From contig CM114275.1 in assembly GCA_050084515.1 (NCBI GenBank), positions 28,334,001 through 28,398,000 on the forward strand: a DNA stretch of 64,000 bases. Reading direction: 5' to 3'. The translations under genes and the position numbers were made by a program. Shown here piece by piece: positions 51,045 to 62,691 of this stretch. The stretch is from Blasia pusilla. Taxonomy: Eukaryota; Marchantiophyta; Marchantiopsida; Blasiales. Position 1 is the stretch's first letter. Each line of letters starts with the position of its first letter. Under the pieces are notes generated by a model, which saw only the letters and a list, made by a program, of their open reading frames with translations, ran no database searches and was not told where the DNA came from.

Positions 51045-52066
51045 TGTCGTGCGCCTACTCTCCTTGAACGTTAATCTTGTTTGTTGCGGAAGCGTGCGTT
51101 CAGTAGGTCACGCTCTCAACGCTGATCTGCATCCAAACACGCACTTCGGTTAGTCGGGTCTTGGATCAATCAGCGGGATTACTTTCCGAGTTCTCGTCTC
51201 GGACTCTCTCTTCAAGCTCAACCTTCCTAGTTTCGCGGTTTCCAACACGGGCAAGTCTCGAAAGACTTGGGACAGACTTTCTGGTCGGTTCAGGAACCTG
51301 AAACGGCGTTTCGCGCCTAGCGGTTCCAACTGTCCGATGAACATCCAATGAGTTCCTCACCAAGACTCGCAAGTGAATCTGGTTGGAATCCAAGTGTGGC
51401 ATACAAAGTCCACTCCCTTGGATCAGGTTTGGGTTTGGGTTTCGCCAAACTCCGTTTCATCCGTGCCTCTCAAACGCCGTTTGGCGCCCAAAGTGGGTTT
51501 CGTTTCCCGAGACATCTCAGAGAAGGTACTCCCCTTACTAGTACTTCTGGGGATCTCCGGGGGCCCCCTACATTTAGGGAAAGACACCCGGGCCCCTCCA
51601 ATTGGCCCTCAACCCGATTGCTCTCTGAATCGTTTTCGGCCAATATCTCAGTCTGTACTTATGCGTTTGCTGAGATCTTTGGTGCGTTGGGAGCGTCTCA
51701 AGATCAGCTTTCCAACGCGCCCTTACTTGTCCCGAACGCATCTCGGAGCTCAACGTTATGATCCTAAACACAGTCAGATTCTCCCAAACGCTAGTCATGT
51801 TCCAAACTGGTTCTCACCTCTTTGGCAACCAACCTCCAAGACTCAACTCATCTCAAGTCTCGGCTCGCGTTTGGTCTAGGTTTCCTGGTCGCGACCACTA
51901 ACGCATGAAACGCACAACTGTGTTCCGCGTTTCGTCTCTTAGACTTTTTCCAAGAGACTCTACCAAACGCCTCTCCAAAGCGCAAACCTCGCGGCGTGAG
52001 TTCCTTTGAGTTCTGATGTTTCGCTTGGCGCGTATTTGGTGTTGTTTGGTTAAGAGGGTCGCGACA
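51045..52066 (-). repeat. Chromovirus 5' LTR
   Basis: 1022 bp with intact TG...CA ends. It is immediately followed on the window's right by segment B of the duplicated unit. Confidence 0.93.
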
Positions 52067-52546
52067 CCCTCATTGTCACTAAGCTTACGACCATCTCAAT
52101 ATCAATCCGTCTAGTATCTACCTCATTATATTTGAACCTTGTCTTACTATAGCCTACAGGTTTATACCAATTACACATAACATGACATATAGATTGGCCA
52201 TTTTCATTCAAAGGCACGGGTCTATCTAACAAGTCCACCTCATGCCTAGATCAAGCAAACTTTGCTCCACATTTCCTTCTAATCTTCTGAACTCTATCAC
52301 GACTGTTAGAATAGATCGGTGGGATCTAGCAGAGCGTCTACACGAGTAGTGGAGGACAGGCCCTGGAGGTCGAGGATGACCTGTTGAGGCCCAGGGAAAC
52401 CTGAGAGAGCAGGTTTCCCCTTCGTTTCTTCTCATTTGGAGCCATATTGAGGGGCTTACTATTTTAGGTAAGTACCATTTTGAGTATATGATCAACTTTA
52501 TATTTTTGGTAAGTAGCCCTTGACCTCCTACATCAGGTCAAGATCC
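52067..52546. repeat. Duplicated unit, segment B (first copy)
   Basis: About 480 bp repeated at 54218-54693 with a few small differences. It ends in an inverted repeat (CTTGACCT...AGGTCAAG, 52519-52542). Confidence 0.88.
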
Positions 52547-52552
52547 TGACAT

Positions 52553-54217
52553 TTTGACAATTTTGTCATTTGTTGGCACATGCACTCTTTTCTAAAAGTG
52601 TTGATAAAACATGTGGAATATTAATAATACTTGCATGTAAAACATGTTTCTAAATGCGGAGTGGAAAAAATGTTGTATTGTTCCATTAAATGCCAAAGAA
52701 CATTTTATTGGAATTAGTAGTTGACATGGGTTGAGCATAGAGGTTTTTTTTCTAATAAAAATTATGGTTTGTTAGTAGTTTTTACACAAAGTGAAAATTC
52801 AATTCTACTAATACTACATTGCCAACCCATGCATCACATTGGGTTTGATTTACAAAAATCTCAATTATATTAACTTTACTCTCTTTCCGTTTTAGAAGAC
52901 TTTAAGTGTAAACTACCATTCCTAGGAAGAGCCTTTCTGAATAATATACATTTAATAGTTGAATCTCCTCGGAATCTTTTTTTTTAGAACATCCTCTTGT
53001 CGTTCAATTGACATGGGGCAACTAGGCTCTTCAACCCGTTCTTCATTAACATATAGACTTGAGCCCTATGGGTCTAGAGAGCCCTACAGTTTAATTTCCA
53101 TTAAAATTAGAAAATAGAAAATTTTGACCAACATTTCCGCTTCAAGATAAAAATTATGAAATTAATAAAACTCTCACAATGTCAAGGAGTTGCACAAAGC
53201 GATGTTTGCATAACTTATTGTAAAGTATGACCCTTGTTTTATGATCTCCATTTTTTTTTCTTAACCTTTTCAATAATTAATTATTTTTTAAAAATTAAAT
53301 ATCAGATTTTCCAAGTTATTTTTATTAGTTTGTAAATGTGCATTGCATGCATTCTTACTAGATATGATCAAAACAACATGAGTTTTTTGCCCACACAACA
53401 CGATATATTTGAACATTACTTGAAAGTGGATTCTTACCAAAAGTATTTAGATTTTGTGTCTTGAATATTTGAATGCTCTAAGCCAAATGCTAGATTTTGT
53501 GTCTTGAATATTTGAAGGCTCTAAGCCAAGTTGAGTGATGGAAATTCGAAAGAATCACAATTTATATTTTCAATTAAACCATAGATAAATTTTGGAAAGC
53601 CATAAGTTGTGTTATACGCTCGAGTCACACCAAGGGTTACATAGAAACAGACTTGTCCTCGGGGTCATCTCTCTTCATATGGAACTTCAGACTATGTGTG
53701 TGCGAGACCCTATTAAACAACCCCTACTTATTTGTTCTGCCCCAATTTTAAAGCCCCTACTTACATCAGCAGAAATATATTAAAGCCCCTATCTTAGAAG
53801 TGGATTATGGATATCTACATCCCTTTCTTGTAAGAAATTTTTTTCTAATCCAAATAATAGAAGAACCCAACAAAAATATTTTTTCCAAGAATTTGATAAA
53901 AAGTAAATTTGATGTGTACATGTTGGGATGAAACATTCAAGATTAACATTCAACAGTTGTATGCAACCATAGAAACTTGCAATCCAAAAGTTGTAAATGA
54001 AAAGAAAAATTTGGTATGAACAAAGGCTACTTGTAAAATTTGTTAATTTCATTTATCTCAATCCCCATTAGGGGCAATGTTGTATGTGCAACTGCATAGA
54101 ATAAGAAGCTCATATCAATCAACAACCAAACTATGATTCTCCTCTAAGAATTTATCTAAATCCTTTCAATCATTCTCATCTAGAGTCCATGTACTAATCA
54201 CACCACCACTTGAGACC
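52553..54217. repeat. Duplicated unit, segment A (second copy)
   Basis: Near-identical to 43012-44680. Here A runs directly into B (CACTTGAGACCCTCATTG), giving the pre-insertion sequence of the chromovirus site. Confidence 0.9.
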
Positions 54218-54693
54218 CTCATTGTCACTAAGCTTACAACCATCTCAATATCAATCCGTCTAGTATCTACCTCATTATATTTGAACCTTGTCTTACTATA
54301 GCCTACAGGTTTATACCAATTACACATAACATGACATATAGATTGGCCATTTTCATTCAAAGGCACGGGTCTATCTAACAAGTCCACCTCATGCCTAGAT
54401 CAAGCAAACTTTGCTCCACATTTCCTTCTAATCTTCTGAACTCTATCACGACTGTTAGAATAGATCGGTGGGATCTAGCGAGAGCGTCACACAGTAGTGG
54501 AGGACAGGCCCGGAGGTCGAGGATGACCTGTTGAGGCCCAGGGAAACCTGAGAGAGCAGGTTTCCCCTTCGTTTCTTCTCATTTGGAGCCATATTGAGGG
54601 GCTTACTATTTTAGGTAAGTACCATTTTGAGTATATGATCAACTTTATATTTTTGGTAAGTAGCCCTTGACCTCCTACATCAGGTCAAGATCC
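54218..54693. repeat. Duplicated unit, segment B (second copy)
   Basis: Copy of 52067-52546; similarity stops after AGGTCAAGATCC. Confidence 0.88.
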
Positions 54694-57506
54694 AAGGAGG
54701 TGACTTGGAAGAATAGGTTACCATGGAGAGAGCTTGGGAGAGGGGAGGGGTATACCTCAAGGAGAGAGAGCTTGAGAGCTCATTCTCTCTTTGTTGAACC
54801 TTTTGGCATGAGGCGTCGGAGCTATAGTCTTGCTTGCCTTGTGAGTGTAACCCAACCTCTCATTAGCAGAGTGGGTTTGGTTTGACATGAGAGAGAGTGC
54901 ACACCTTTGAGAGCTATGGTGTGAGATGATGTAGAGAGAGATTGGATCTTACTTTACAAAGAGAGAATGAGAGAAAGAGAGAAGAGAGAATACGAGAGTG
55001 AGAGAGCTTCATGGGGGAGCTCGCTGGTCACTCGCTGTTTTTTCAGGTTGGGGATTGTGTTTGTCGTTCAGCGGCTCATGGGAGTGCTCATTGGAGCAAG
55101 GGCTGCTTTGATTGTTCTTTGCATTTGCCGATTTTTTGTGTGGAAGAGTGGCACGCGGAAGCGCTACCCAATTTCTGATAGGGATTGATTATGGGGGCGA
55201 GTTACTCCATGCCGTTGCTCTTGGGAGCACCATGTAGCTTTCTGAGAGCTATTTTTACAGTTTTTACATTTTCATTGGGAGAAATCAGCACGGAAGCGCT
55301 ACCAAATTTTATGTAGGAGAAAGAGACATTCGGCTTTACAACAGTCCCTGTCAGTTTTTACTCCAATATCAAATTACAAATATTTTTGACGCAATTGTAG
55401 ATCGTAAAGCTGTGCACATTATGCAACAAAGAATGCGCAATTTGGAGCTAGGAATAAAAAGTTATGGTCAATCTTGCAAAATTTCCATTGCTAGGCGATT
55501 TTTAGGGTTAAATTGTTCAAACCGTAAACCAGCCGCCACGCCGGCGGCGGCCGTCGCCGTCATAGTCACTGTCACTGGTCAACGGTCAACCATCACCATC
55601 AATGATCCTTCTTCATCATCAACGGTCAACTGTCACCATCAACGGTCCACCGTCAATCGTCCACTCGCCACCAGCCACCGTCAGCTCTTGCCGTTGCCCA
55701 GCTGTCGCGCCCCTACTCTCCTTGACCGTCAATCTTTGGTGTTGCGGAAGCGTACGTTCAATAGGTCACGATCTCATCGCCGATCTGCACCCAAACACGC
55801 AGTCTCGTTAGTCGGGTCTGGGCCAACCAGCATTCCAACCCACCGAGTTCTCAACTCGGCCTCTCATCAAGCTCAACCTTCCTTAGTTCCTAGTTTCCAA
55901 AACATGGCAAGTCCTTCAAGACTTGGAACAGACTTCCTGGTTAGTCCAGGGATCTGAAGCGGCACTCGCCCGCCTAGCGATCCCAACTGTTCAACGGACC
56001 TTGTGTGAGTTCCAAACCGAGACCCAAGTAATTGAGTCGCGGGGTGAAATCCAAGAGGGATGTCTAAAATCACCTCAATAGACTTGGTGCAGGTTTTCCA
56101 ACCCAACCCCCAAACTCGCGTTCCGTTCCATGCCCTTGAGCCGCCCCGCGGCGCCGAAAGTGGGGTTCGGGTTCCAAGCACTCTCAAAGACCTTCCCCCT
56201 TGCTAGTACTTCTAACCAACTTTCCATAAGCTTTCTAACGCACCCTTATTTAATCCAAACGCATCTTGGCGCTAAAAGTTATGGCCATAAATACAGTCGG
56301 AAACTCTCAAACGCTAGTGGCGTTCCAAATCCGGATTCTTCCCTTGGCAACCCACTTCCTAGACTCAACTTCTTTCAAGTCTCATTCCACATTTGGTCCA
56401 GGTTTCTCGATCGCGACCACAACATCTGAAATGCGACGCCTCGCTCGCGTCTCATCTCTTGTCTCCTCTTTGAGACTACTCCAACGCGCAAACCATCTTA
56501 GCGTGAGCCCGCTAATGTTCCGATGTTCCGCTTGGCACTCGTTTGGTCATGAGGGTCGCGACACCAGCGTTGCTCAGAGCCGTATTCGGCCATTTTCCAC
56601 CCTTTGGTTGCTATTTCCGTGATTCTGAAGTGGAGGGTCTTCCACGACCACTGTTGATTCTTTGACTTGCGCCGCCATCACGCACTTTGGTTTGGCCGCC
56701 ACCGTCATCGCAATTTCGTCATCAACCAGTGATGGCAGATGACCTCCGGTTATGTTGTTTGAGTTTTGATTTCATGCTTCTATGTTGTGATTGGTAGCCA
56801 CTCGATGACGATCGAGTACCTTTCCGTGATGCCCGTAGCCACAACGCGCCGCCGATTGCCGCGCCGTGCCGCTTGTGGCCGCACCGCACCGTCTCGATCG
56901 CGGAGCGGATCCATCATTGTGGAGCAGAGTGTGGGTTTATTGTTGATTGAGGAGGGTATGCCGCCGAGTGCCGCATCCCATCATCAAGGGCCGTGCCGTT
57001 CGTAGCCGTCCGTGCCGCCTACAACGCCGCACCGTTCCGTTGGAGCCGCACCATTCCGTTGGAACCGCACTGTCCATCGAGGAGTTTTGAGCAACGTCAG
57101 TACGGGAGGAGTATGACTTTCTGATTGGAGGAGTTGTCTCCACAACTGAGATGGGGTCGAGATTTGCAATTGCTGAGGAGCGACATCGACATATGTTCAA
57201 GTTACCCATTTTGGTCCTTTATCCTGCACGTGTGAGGGATTCTGGGATTTGGGTAGTTTATTTGGGGATATTGGGTTGTGTGGATGCTGAGAGCATCATT
57301 TATGTATGTGATTTAGGGGACATAGACTTGTGTGGGATGTCCGGAGTTGAGTGTAGGTTGTTGATGAGATGATAGCCTGGTCGATTTTCCGCACCAGGCC
57401 GCTTGTTGCCGCACGTTACACATCTTGGGGAGGGAGAGTGTAGATCGAGTGCCGCATGTTTGGGATGAGTGATTAAGGGATTACTCATGAGGTTGAGAGT
57501 GATCGT
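54694..57506 (+). other. Leader / possible diverged 5' LTR region of retroelement 2, with nested solo LTR
   Basis: GA-rich sequence at 54700-55010 is followed by leader-like DNA. A stretch around 54840-54880 (GAGTGGGTTTGGTTTGACAT) resembles part of the element 1 LTR, so a diverged 5' LTR may lie here, but I cannot place its ends. The rest has no sustained gene, apart from the solo LTR at 55703-56563. Confidence 0.4.
55703..56563 (-). mobile_element. Solo LTR of a related chromovirus
   Basis: 861 bp with TGTCGCGCCCC and GGGTCGCGACA ends. It aligns to the chromovirus LTR but with clear divergence and gaps. A perfect 5-bp target duplication CCAGC flanks it (55698-55702 and 56564-56568), showing insertion followed by LTR-LTR recombination. 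Confidence 0.9.
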
Positions 57507-58560
57507 GTGAGAGGGGCACGAGGGCCATCACATCATCCTTTCAGGATTTTGAAAGGCGAGGTAGTGGATCTGAGAGTAGCTCTGGAGGGTTTGCCCAGAG
57601 TGGTGCAAGGTTTGGAGGATCTCCACATGAGAGACCACCTCGATCTCCTTCTATGTCATCTTCAAACGAGGAGGGATCGTGTAGAAGAGTGTGTTAGTGA
57701 TCCACCGTACACATTGAGTGGTCCTACCAGTTGGGCGTACAAGATGGACGATCGGGATAGAGGACCGCGTCGGTTTTTGGATGTTGTAGGCACCATAGAG
57801 CTACACAACTTTATTGCGGAGTTTAGAAGTTGGTGTGACTCACAGCGGGCTAGGAACTCTAGAGAGTTCAACCCGTTTACAGCATGGAACAATATGTTCT
57901 AGCATTTAGAGGGGACACCCATGGACGATTACCATAAATTCTTCCATAGATATGCCCAGGAGATTGAGGCATGGCCACTCTACTATGACCCATACTATGT
58001 GTCATGGACGGAGCCGTTCCCGGATGAGGAGGAGGAGTCCGGAGAGGCTACTTCCTCTTCCACTAGTGATGTTTTAGGAGGGGTAGTTGCACCGTCTAGT
58101 CGGGTTCGTCCCAGGTTCAACCCCGTGGTTGAGTTATTTGTTGAGTTGAGAGCGAGCTACCAGGGATACGGACGGAGAAGTTGCGGAGCATCCACGACTT
58201 CCAAAGGCGCTCGGGTGAGATTTTGCGTGAGGCTTACACTCGCTTGCAGCGGTTGATCAACGTCACTCAGGGGTGACAGAGGCTCAGGCTATCCAGTCAT
58301 GGTACGCGATGCTGGACCGGACCCTATGGACATGGGTGCGGGAGGGGGTGCTTCATATGAACACCTCCCCTACGTTGAGAGATGTTTTTAGGACTGCCGA
58401 GAATATTGAGCGCAACATGGCGGAGGAGAGCGTAGCCACCATCGGTTCTGGGCGAGAGCAGTCACGATTGCCTACACTACTTGTGCAGCAACGTGGACTC
58501 CGAGATAGGTTGATTGTGGCACCACGAGCTCAGGGAGGATACCGGGAGGCCGTGCCATAG
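57507..58560 (+). pseudogene. gag of retroelement 2 (stops and frameshifts)
   Basis: Fragments match element 1 gag: VVGTIELHNFIAEFRSWCDS, then a TAG at 57901, GTPMDDYHKFFHRYAQEIEAW, FNPVVELFVELRASYQGY, and after a frameshift AQAIQSWYAMLDR and NIERNMAEESV. The domain order equals element 1. It continues into the zinc-knuckle segment. Confidence 0.75.
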
Positions 58561-59004
58561 AGACCTGCACCTTCATATGCGGCTCAACAAATGCCGCCTA
58601 CTATTACTTGTTGGTCATGTGGTGGAGTCCATCATCAACGCAATTGCATTCGTCAAGATCATGGACGTGTGCCTCAGCATGGAGGAGGAGATGGTGCTGC
58701 ACCAGGAGGTTATCAGTGTGACTATTGTCAGAGGTATGGTCATACACGGACCAGGTGTTTTATTTTACATCCTGAGTTACGTTCGGACCAAGGGCCAGAG
58801 AGGGCACCAGAGCAAGTAGCCGGTTTGGGTGGGCCTAGAGATCATGCACCAGGTGGTCCCATTGGGGGACGAGGAGCTGGAGTTGCCGGACAGGGTGGTG
58901 GAGCTACCTGTGGAGGAGGTAGAGTCCCACCATCTAGACGCGTCGAGGGAGATGCCAGGCGTAAGGCTAGGATGCCTACTCAAATACATCAGCTACGAGA
59001 GTAG
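58561..59004 (+). pseudogene. gag zinc-knuckle segment of retroelement 2
   Basis: Two CCHC-like knuckles lie in one frame: CWSCGGVHHQRNC (one residue short of the consensus spacing) and CDYCQRYGHTRTRC (perfect CX2CX4HX4C), followed by a Gly/Arg-rich tail. They would bind nucleic acid in the capsid. Element 1 has lost this segment. Confidence 0.75.
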
Positions 59005-59013
59005 ATTGCCGCT

Positions 59014-59424
59014 ATGGCATTGAGATTACCCGATGAAGGATCCGTGGCATCGACATCATATGGAGAAGCCAGAGATATGGAGGATCCTGGTTGGATGTGC
59101 GAAAATGCCCAAATGGAGGCAGCCGTAGTTGTGACGCGTGGAGCAGCCGTAGAGTTGGATCCACAGCAAGGGGAAGCCAAGAAACCGTCTAGGCTTCCTC
59201 AAATTTTCACGTTGTCCGAGGAAATGAGGACACCATCGATGGGTCCTGATCAGAGTTCCTGGAGAGTTGGTGATGTTGTTGGTGTGCAGGCACGGAGGGC
59301 AATGGGAGAAGCGAGTGCGACGACTCTATTGCTGATGCTCAAGAGGAGCATGTATCGAGCACGTTGTTGGGGGCGGCCACCATTCTGTACTGCGCTCCTT
59401 TATTTTCTGCTTCCGATGTTATGA
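59014..59424 (+). pseudogene. Gag-protease linker of retroelement 2
   Basis: An open 136-codon frame with VVVTRGAAVELDPQQGE and LPQIFTLSEEMRTPSM, shared with the degenerate region 30860-31070 of element 1. No known domain; conservation between copies indicates it was part of the polyprotein. Confidence 0.55.
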
Positions 59425-59699
59425 CGTTGGGGGGTACGCCCGCCGAGGCTTTTCGGCTGGCCGCTACGCTATGTGAGTGTGGAGTTGGAGTTCTTGCATC
59501 ACGTTGAGAGGTGATTGCAAAGGAGGTGATGGGCCTGCCCTTGGAGCAGATGCTCGGGCTGTCCACGTCTGATTCATGGCAGGCTGCGGCTGCTAGGATG
59601 GCGGAGATGCCCGCTAGACCCGCAATAGAGCGTGCCATGGCTTCTCTTGGTGTTGTTTCACTGGATAACCGAGGAGAGGTCTTCCAGTTGGTGAGTCCT

Positions 59700-60990
59700 G
59701 AAGGTAGAGCTTTTAGTCCGTAGCGCTTCTTGTTGGATTTAGGAGCACAACCCCTAATGTTGGGGAAAGCATCATTCAGAGGATTGGGCTTGACGAGAGC
59801 CGATGTGGAGCATTGTCCATTCCGAATACAGACATCCTTGGGTGGAGCGAGTACCACATAGTATATCACCCGACAAGAGGTCGTGGTGAAGATTTTCCCG
59901 GGACATCCTACAGATGAGTCTGTGGTACGAGCCAAGGCGATAGTGACTAATGTAGAGTCCTACGACGTCTTGGTTGGTGCAGTAGTGTTATACCCAATGG
60001 GGTTTGCTCTCGATTATTGGGAGGAGTCAGCATCCTACAGACCAGGATGGCAGTCAAGTGATGGGCGCCTTAGCTCATTACCCGTTCGATTCATAGGTGT
60101 AGTGATCGAGCAACGACCAAGAGAGATGGCGACCTTTGCAACATTTAGCAGTGCCATCACGTAGCCTAGTGATTTGATTGAGGGACATGTCCATGCAGAG
60201 GATACTCCCGTTCCTGACATTTCTATGGAGAGGAGTGTTATGGTAGCCGCATCATTCCGCGGAGGAGAGGTGCTGCTGTGGGGCTCGATTGAGGATCTTT
60301 AACAATTGGCAGATGAGCACGTGCAGACCGCGTGGAGCGAAGCGTTTGCACCAGAGCATGACAGGTCTGAGGAACCCGAGGTAGCAAGGAGTGCTACGAT
60401 GACACCCTTGGATACCAGATCCACTGTGTGGTGTATCCCGGAGGAGGGTATTTGAGTGTTAGATCTCTTTGGAGGGATTAGCACCGAGTTAGGTGTTGTT
60501 TTGCAGGCAAGAGTGCGAGTGCAGCAGTACCTGTATGTGGAGAGTGATAATGTTGCAAGGCGCGTCTCACTACGACATGTGGCGCAATTATGCCTACATT
60601 TTCCCGACTTATCCGCGATACAGGGGTACCAGAGTTCCCTACCGTGGGATACTTTGTTGTTGGGGGCGCAGGACTTAGAGCGGGTAGGGACCATTGATTT
60701 GGTCATTTTCGGTTGACCATGTCAGGACCAATCGAGTGTTGGATGAGGCATCGGGTTGGTTGAGACTTGGTCCAGGTTGTTTTGGGAGATTTTGAGGGTC
60801 TTACGGCAGTTGCATGAGCACATGTCTTGTTCTCCAACCTACATTCTGGAGAATGTGCCGATGTTAGGAGACTCCAGGTCACGGGTGGTGACGAGTGCTC
60901 ATCATGTGCGTGCCTGGATTGGCCTAGTAGTGTTCTTGGATGCGGCGAGTGTAGGTTCTAGAGCTCCTCTTCTTGGGATGTTTTGAAGGT
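59700..60990 (+). pseudogene. Protease and DNMT3-like methyltransferase of retroelement 2 (broken)
   Basis: Protease: FLLDLGAQPLMLGK (Leu where element 1 has the Ser of DSGA), with shared SYDVLVGAVVLYPMGF and SYRPGWQSSDGR. Methyltransferase: motif I VLDLFGGISTELGVVLQA, motif IV IDLVIFG, a TGA, then PCQ, motif VI PTYILENVPMLGD, and motif VIII start FLDAASVGSRAP before the frame decays. At least four in-frame stops are present. Order and spacing match element 1, so both copies inherited the methyltransferase from a common ancestor element. Confidence 0.8.
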
Positions 60991-61158
60991 ACGCCAGGAG
61001 ATGATAGCCACAACATCGAGCGGGGTTCGGACACCGCATGTGGAGGAGATCAGAGTTTGCAATTGGCTGTAGGAGAGTGGCCGAGTGTTGTTGTTTGAGA
61101 CGAGGTTGCACCATAGCAACCACCGATACCCGCGCCGGAGAGTCCTACCGTAGTCACG

Positions 61159-62631
61159 ATGGAGACTTGGGAGCCAGATATGGGCCCTAAGTTGACAGGA
61201 GGAGAGCGGCGCCGGATACATCAGTTCCTCAGGAGTTATAGGAGCTGCTTTGCGTTTAGCATGGAGGATTTGGGTACGCTGAAGGAACAGGGGATCCGCA
61301 TTGAGTTGTCGAGTGATACGCCGATCTTCCGATGACCCTACAAATACAGTGATATGGAGAGGGCGTTGATTCAGAGTAGGAGCCAGGACTTGGTCGGAGC
61401 AGGACTAGAGGAGATGTCGCATGGAGAGTATGCATCTGCCACTGTCATACCCACCAAGAAGGACCTGCATGGCAACTGCATAGATAGATGGATGTGTGGG
61501 GATTGCCGACCTATCAATCGGTAGACGAAATCCGATAGGTATGCCATGCCCACCCCTAAGGAGATCTTTGATGTGATTGGTCATGCAAAGGTCTTCAATT
61601 CATTGGATTTACGAGCCGGATACCATCAGCTGCCTATCAGATTGGAGGACAGGCAAAAGGCGACATTTTGGGGCATCAATCCTCACGGGAAGGATTCTTT
61701 GTACCAATGGCAGTTCTTACCATTTGGGTTAAAGAACGCCTCGGCTGAGTTTCAGAGGGTCATGGATAGGATCTTAGTTGGTCTGGATTTTGCTAGGTGT
61801 TATATTGATGACATCGTAGTCTTTAGCGCCACGGTTGAGGAGCATGAGCGACATCTAGAGGAGTTGTTTCGACGATTGCAATTACATGAGCTGAAGGTAC
61901 ATCCAGGCAAGTGCAAGTTCTTCTACGACCAGATTGAGTACTTGGATCATATGATATATCCAGGGGGCCTTGGTGTTCAGCAGACAAAGGTAGAGGCTAT
62001 CTCACCCATTCCGCGCCCTACAGATATGAGCGGTGTTCGGGCATTCATGGGATTGGCGAACTTCTATCGGCGGTACGTCAAGGGATTCAGTTTGATTGTG
62101 AAGCCGCTGACCTTGCTGACCAAGGTGGATCACGAGTAGCACTAGGGGGGATGAGCAAGAGCGAGCATTTCAATTCTTAAGGACAAGTTGATGTCCGCGC
62201 CCATCTTGAGGAGACCGATCAAGGGGCGTCCTTTCCAATTGCACATAGATTGGATCATGTTGGAGCTTGGAGCGGTGCTCACCCAACATGATGATGAGGG
62301 TAGAGAGTCCATGGTGGCTTAAGCTAGTCGCTCGAACAACACTGCAGAGGCAAAGCACAGCTCGTATGAGGGTGAGTACTTGGCTGCGGTGTGGGTTGTC
62401 GCGCATTTCAGGTGTTACTTATTTGGCAATCCCTTTACCATCATCACTGATCATCAACCACTGAAGTGGTTGATGGAGTCCAAAAATCTTACAGGGAAGC
62501 TTGTGAGATGGGCTTTGTTGTTGCAGGAGTATGATTTTCATGTGGTTCATAGACCTGGGACACTCAACCAGGATGCATATGGGTTGAGTCGTAATCCATG
62601 CCCGAGTCAGCGAGATGCAACTAGAGCTTGA
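61159..62631 (+). pseudogene. Reverse transcriptase and RNase H of retroelement 2 (broken)
   Basis: METWEPDMGPKLTGGERRR begins the RT homology. Then PIFR-stop-PYKYSDMERALIQS, DRYAMPTPKEIFDVIG, LDLRAGYHQLPI, LPFGLKNASAEFQRVMD and catalytic CYIDDIVVF follow. RNase H retains EYLAAVWVVAHFRCYLFG, TDHQPLKWLMES and DAYGLSRNP. The best frame is 61546-62139. Stops occur where element 1 has CGT or AAG codons and elsewhere. Confidence 0.85.
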
Positions 62632-62691
62632 TGGCATGGAGAGAGTGATGAGGAGTCACTGGCAGGATGGCACGCGTCAACCTATTTAGGC

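Larger units (their letters stand above)
44681..52066 (-). mobile_element. Chromovirus (Ty3/gypsy, chromodomain) retrotransposon
   Basis: Complete structure on the - strand: 5' LTR 52066-51045, primer site, gag, protease, RT, RNase H, integrase, chromodomain, polypurine tract, 3' LTR 45705-44681. LTR ends read TGTCGCGACC and GCGCACGACA. The interior is broken by many small frameshifts, so no full gag-pol remains. It occupies the A/B junction of the duplicated unit; the second copy at 54217 shows the empty site. The left LTR end has AT where TG is expected and no clean target duplication, implying a small terminal loss. Confidence 0.93.

Noticed and set aside
54694-55010. 5' LTR of element 2 with defined ends
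   Set aside because: Only a short patch resembles the element 1 LTR, and the 3' LTR needed for comparison lies outside the window.
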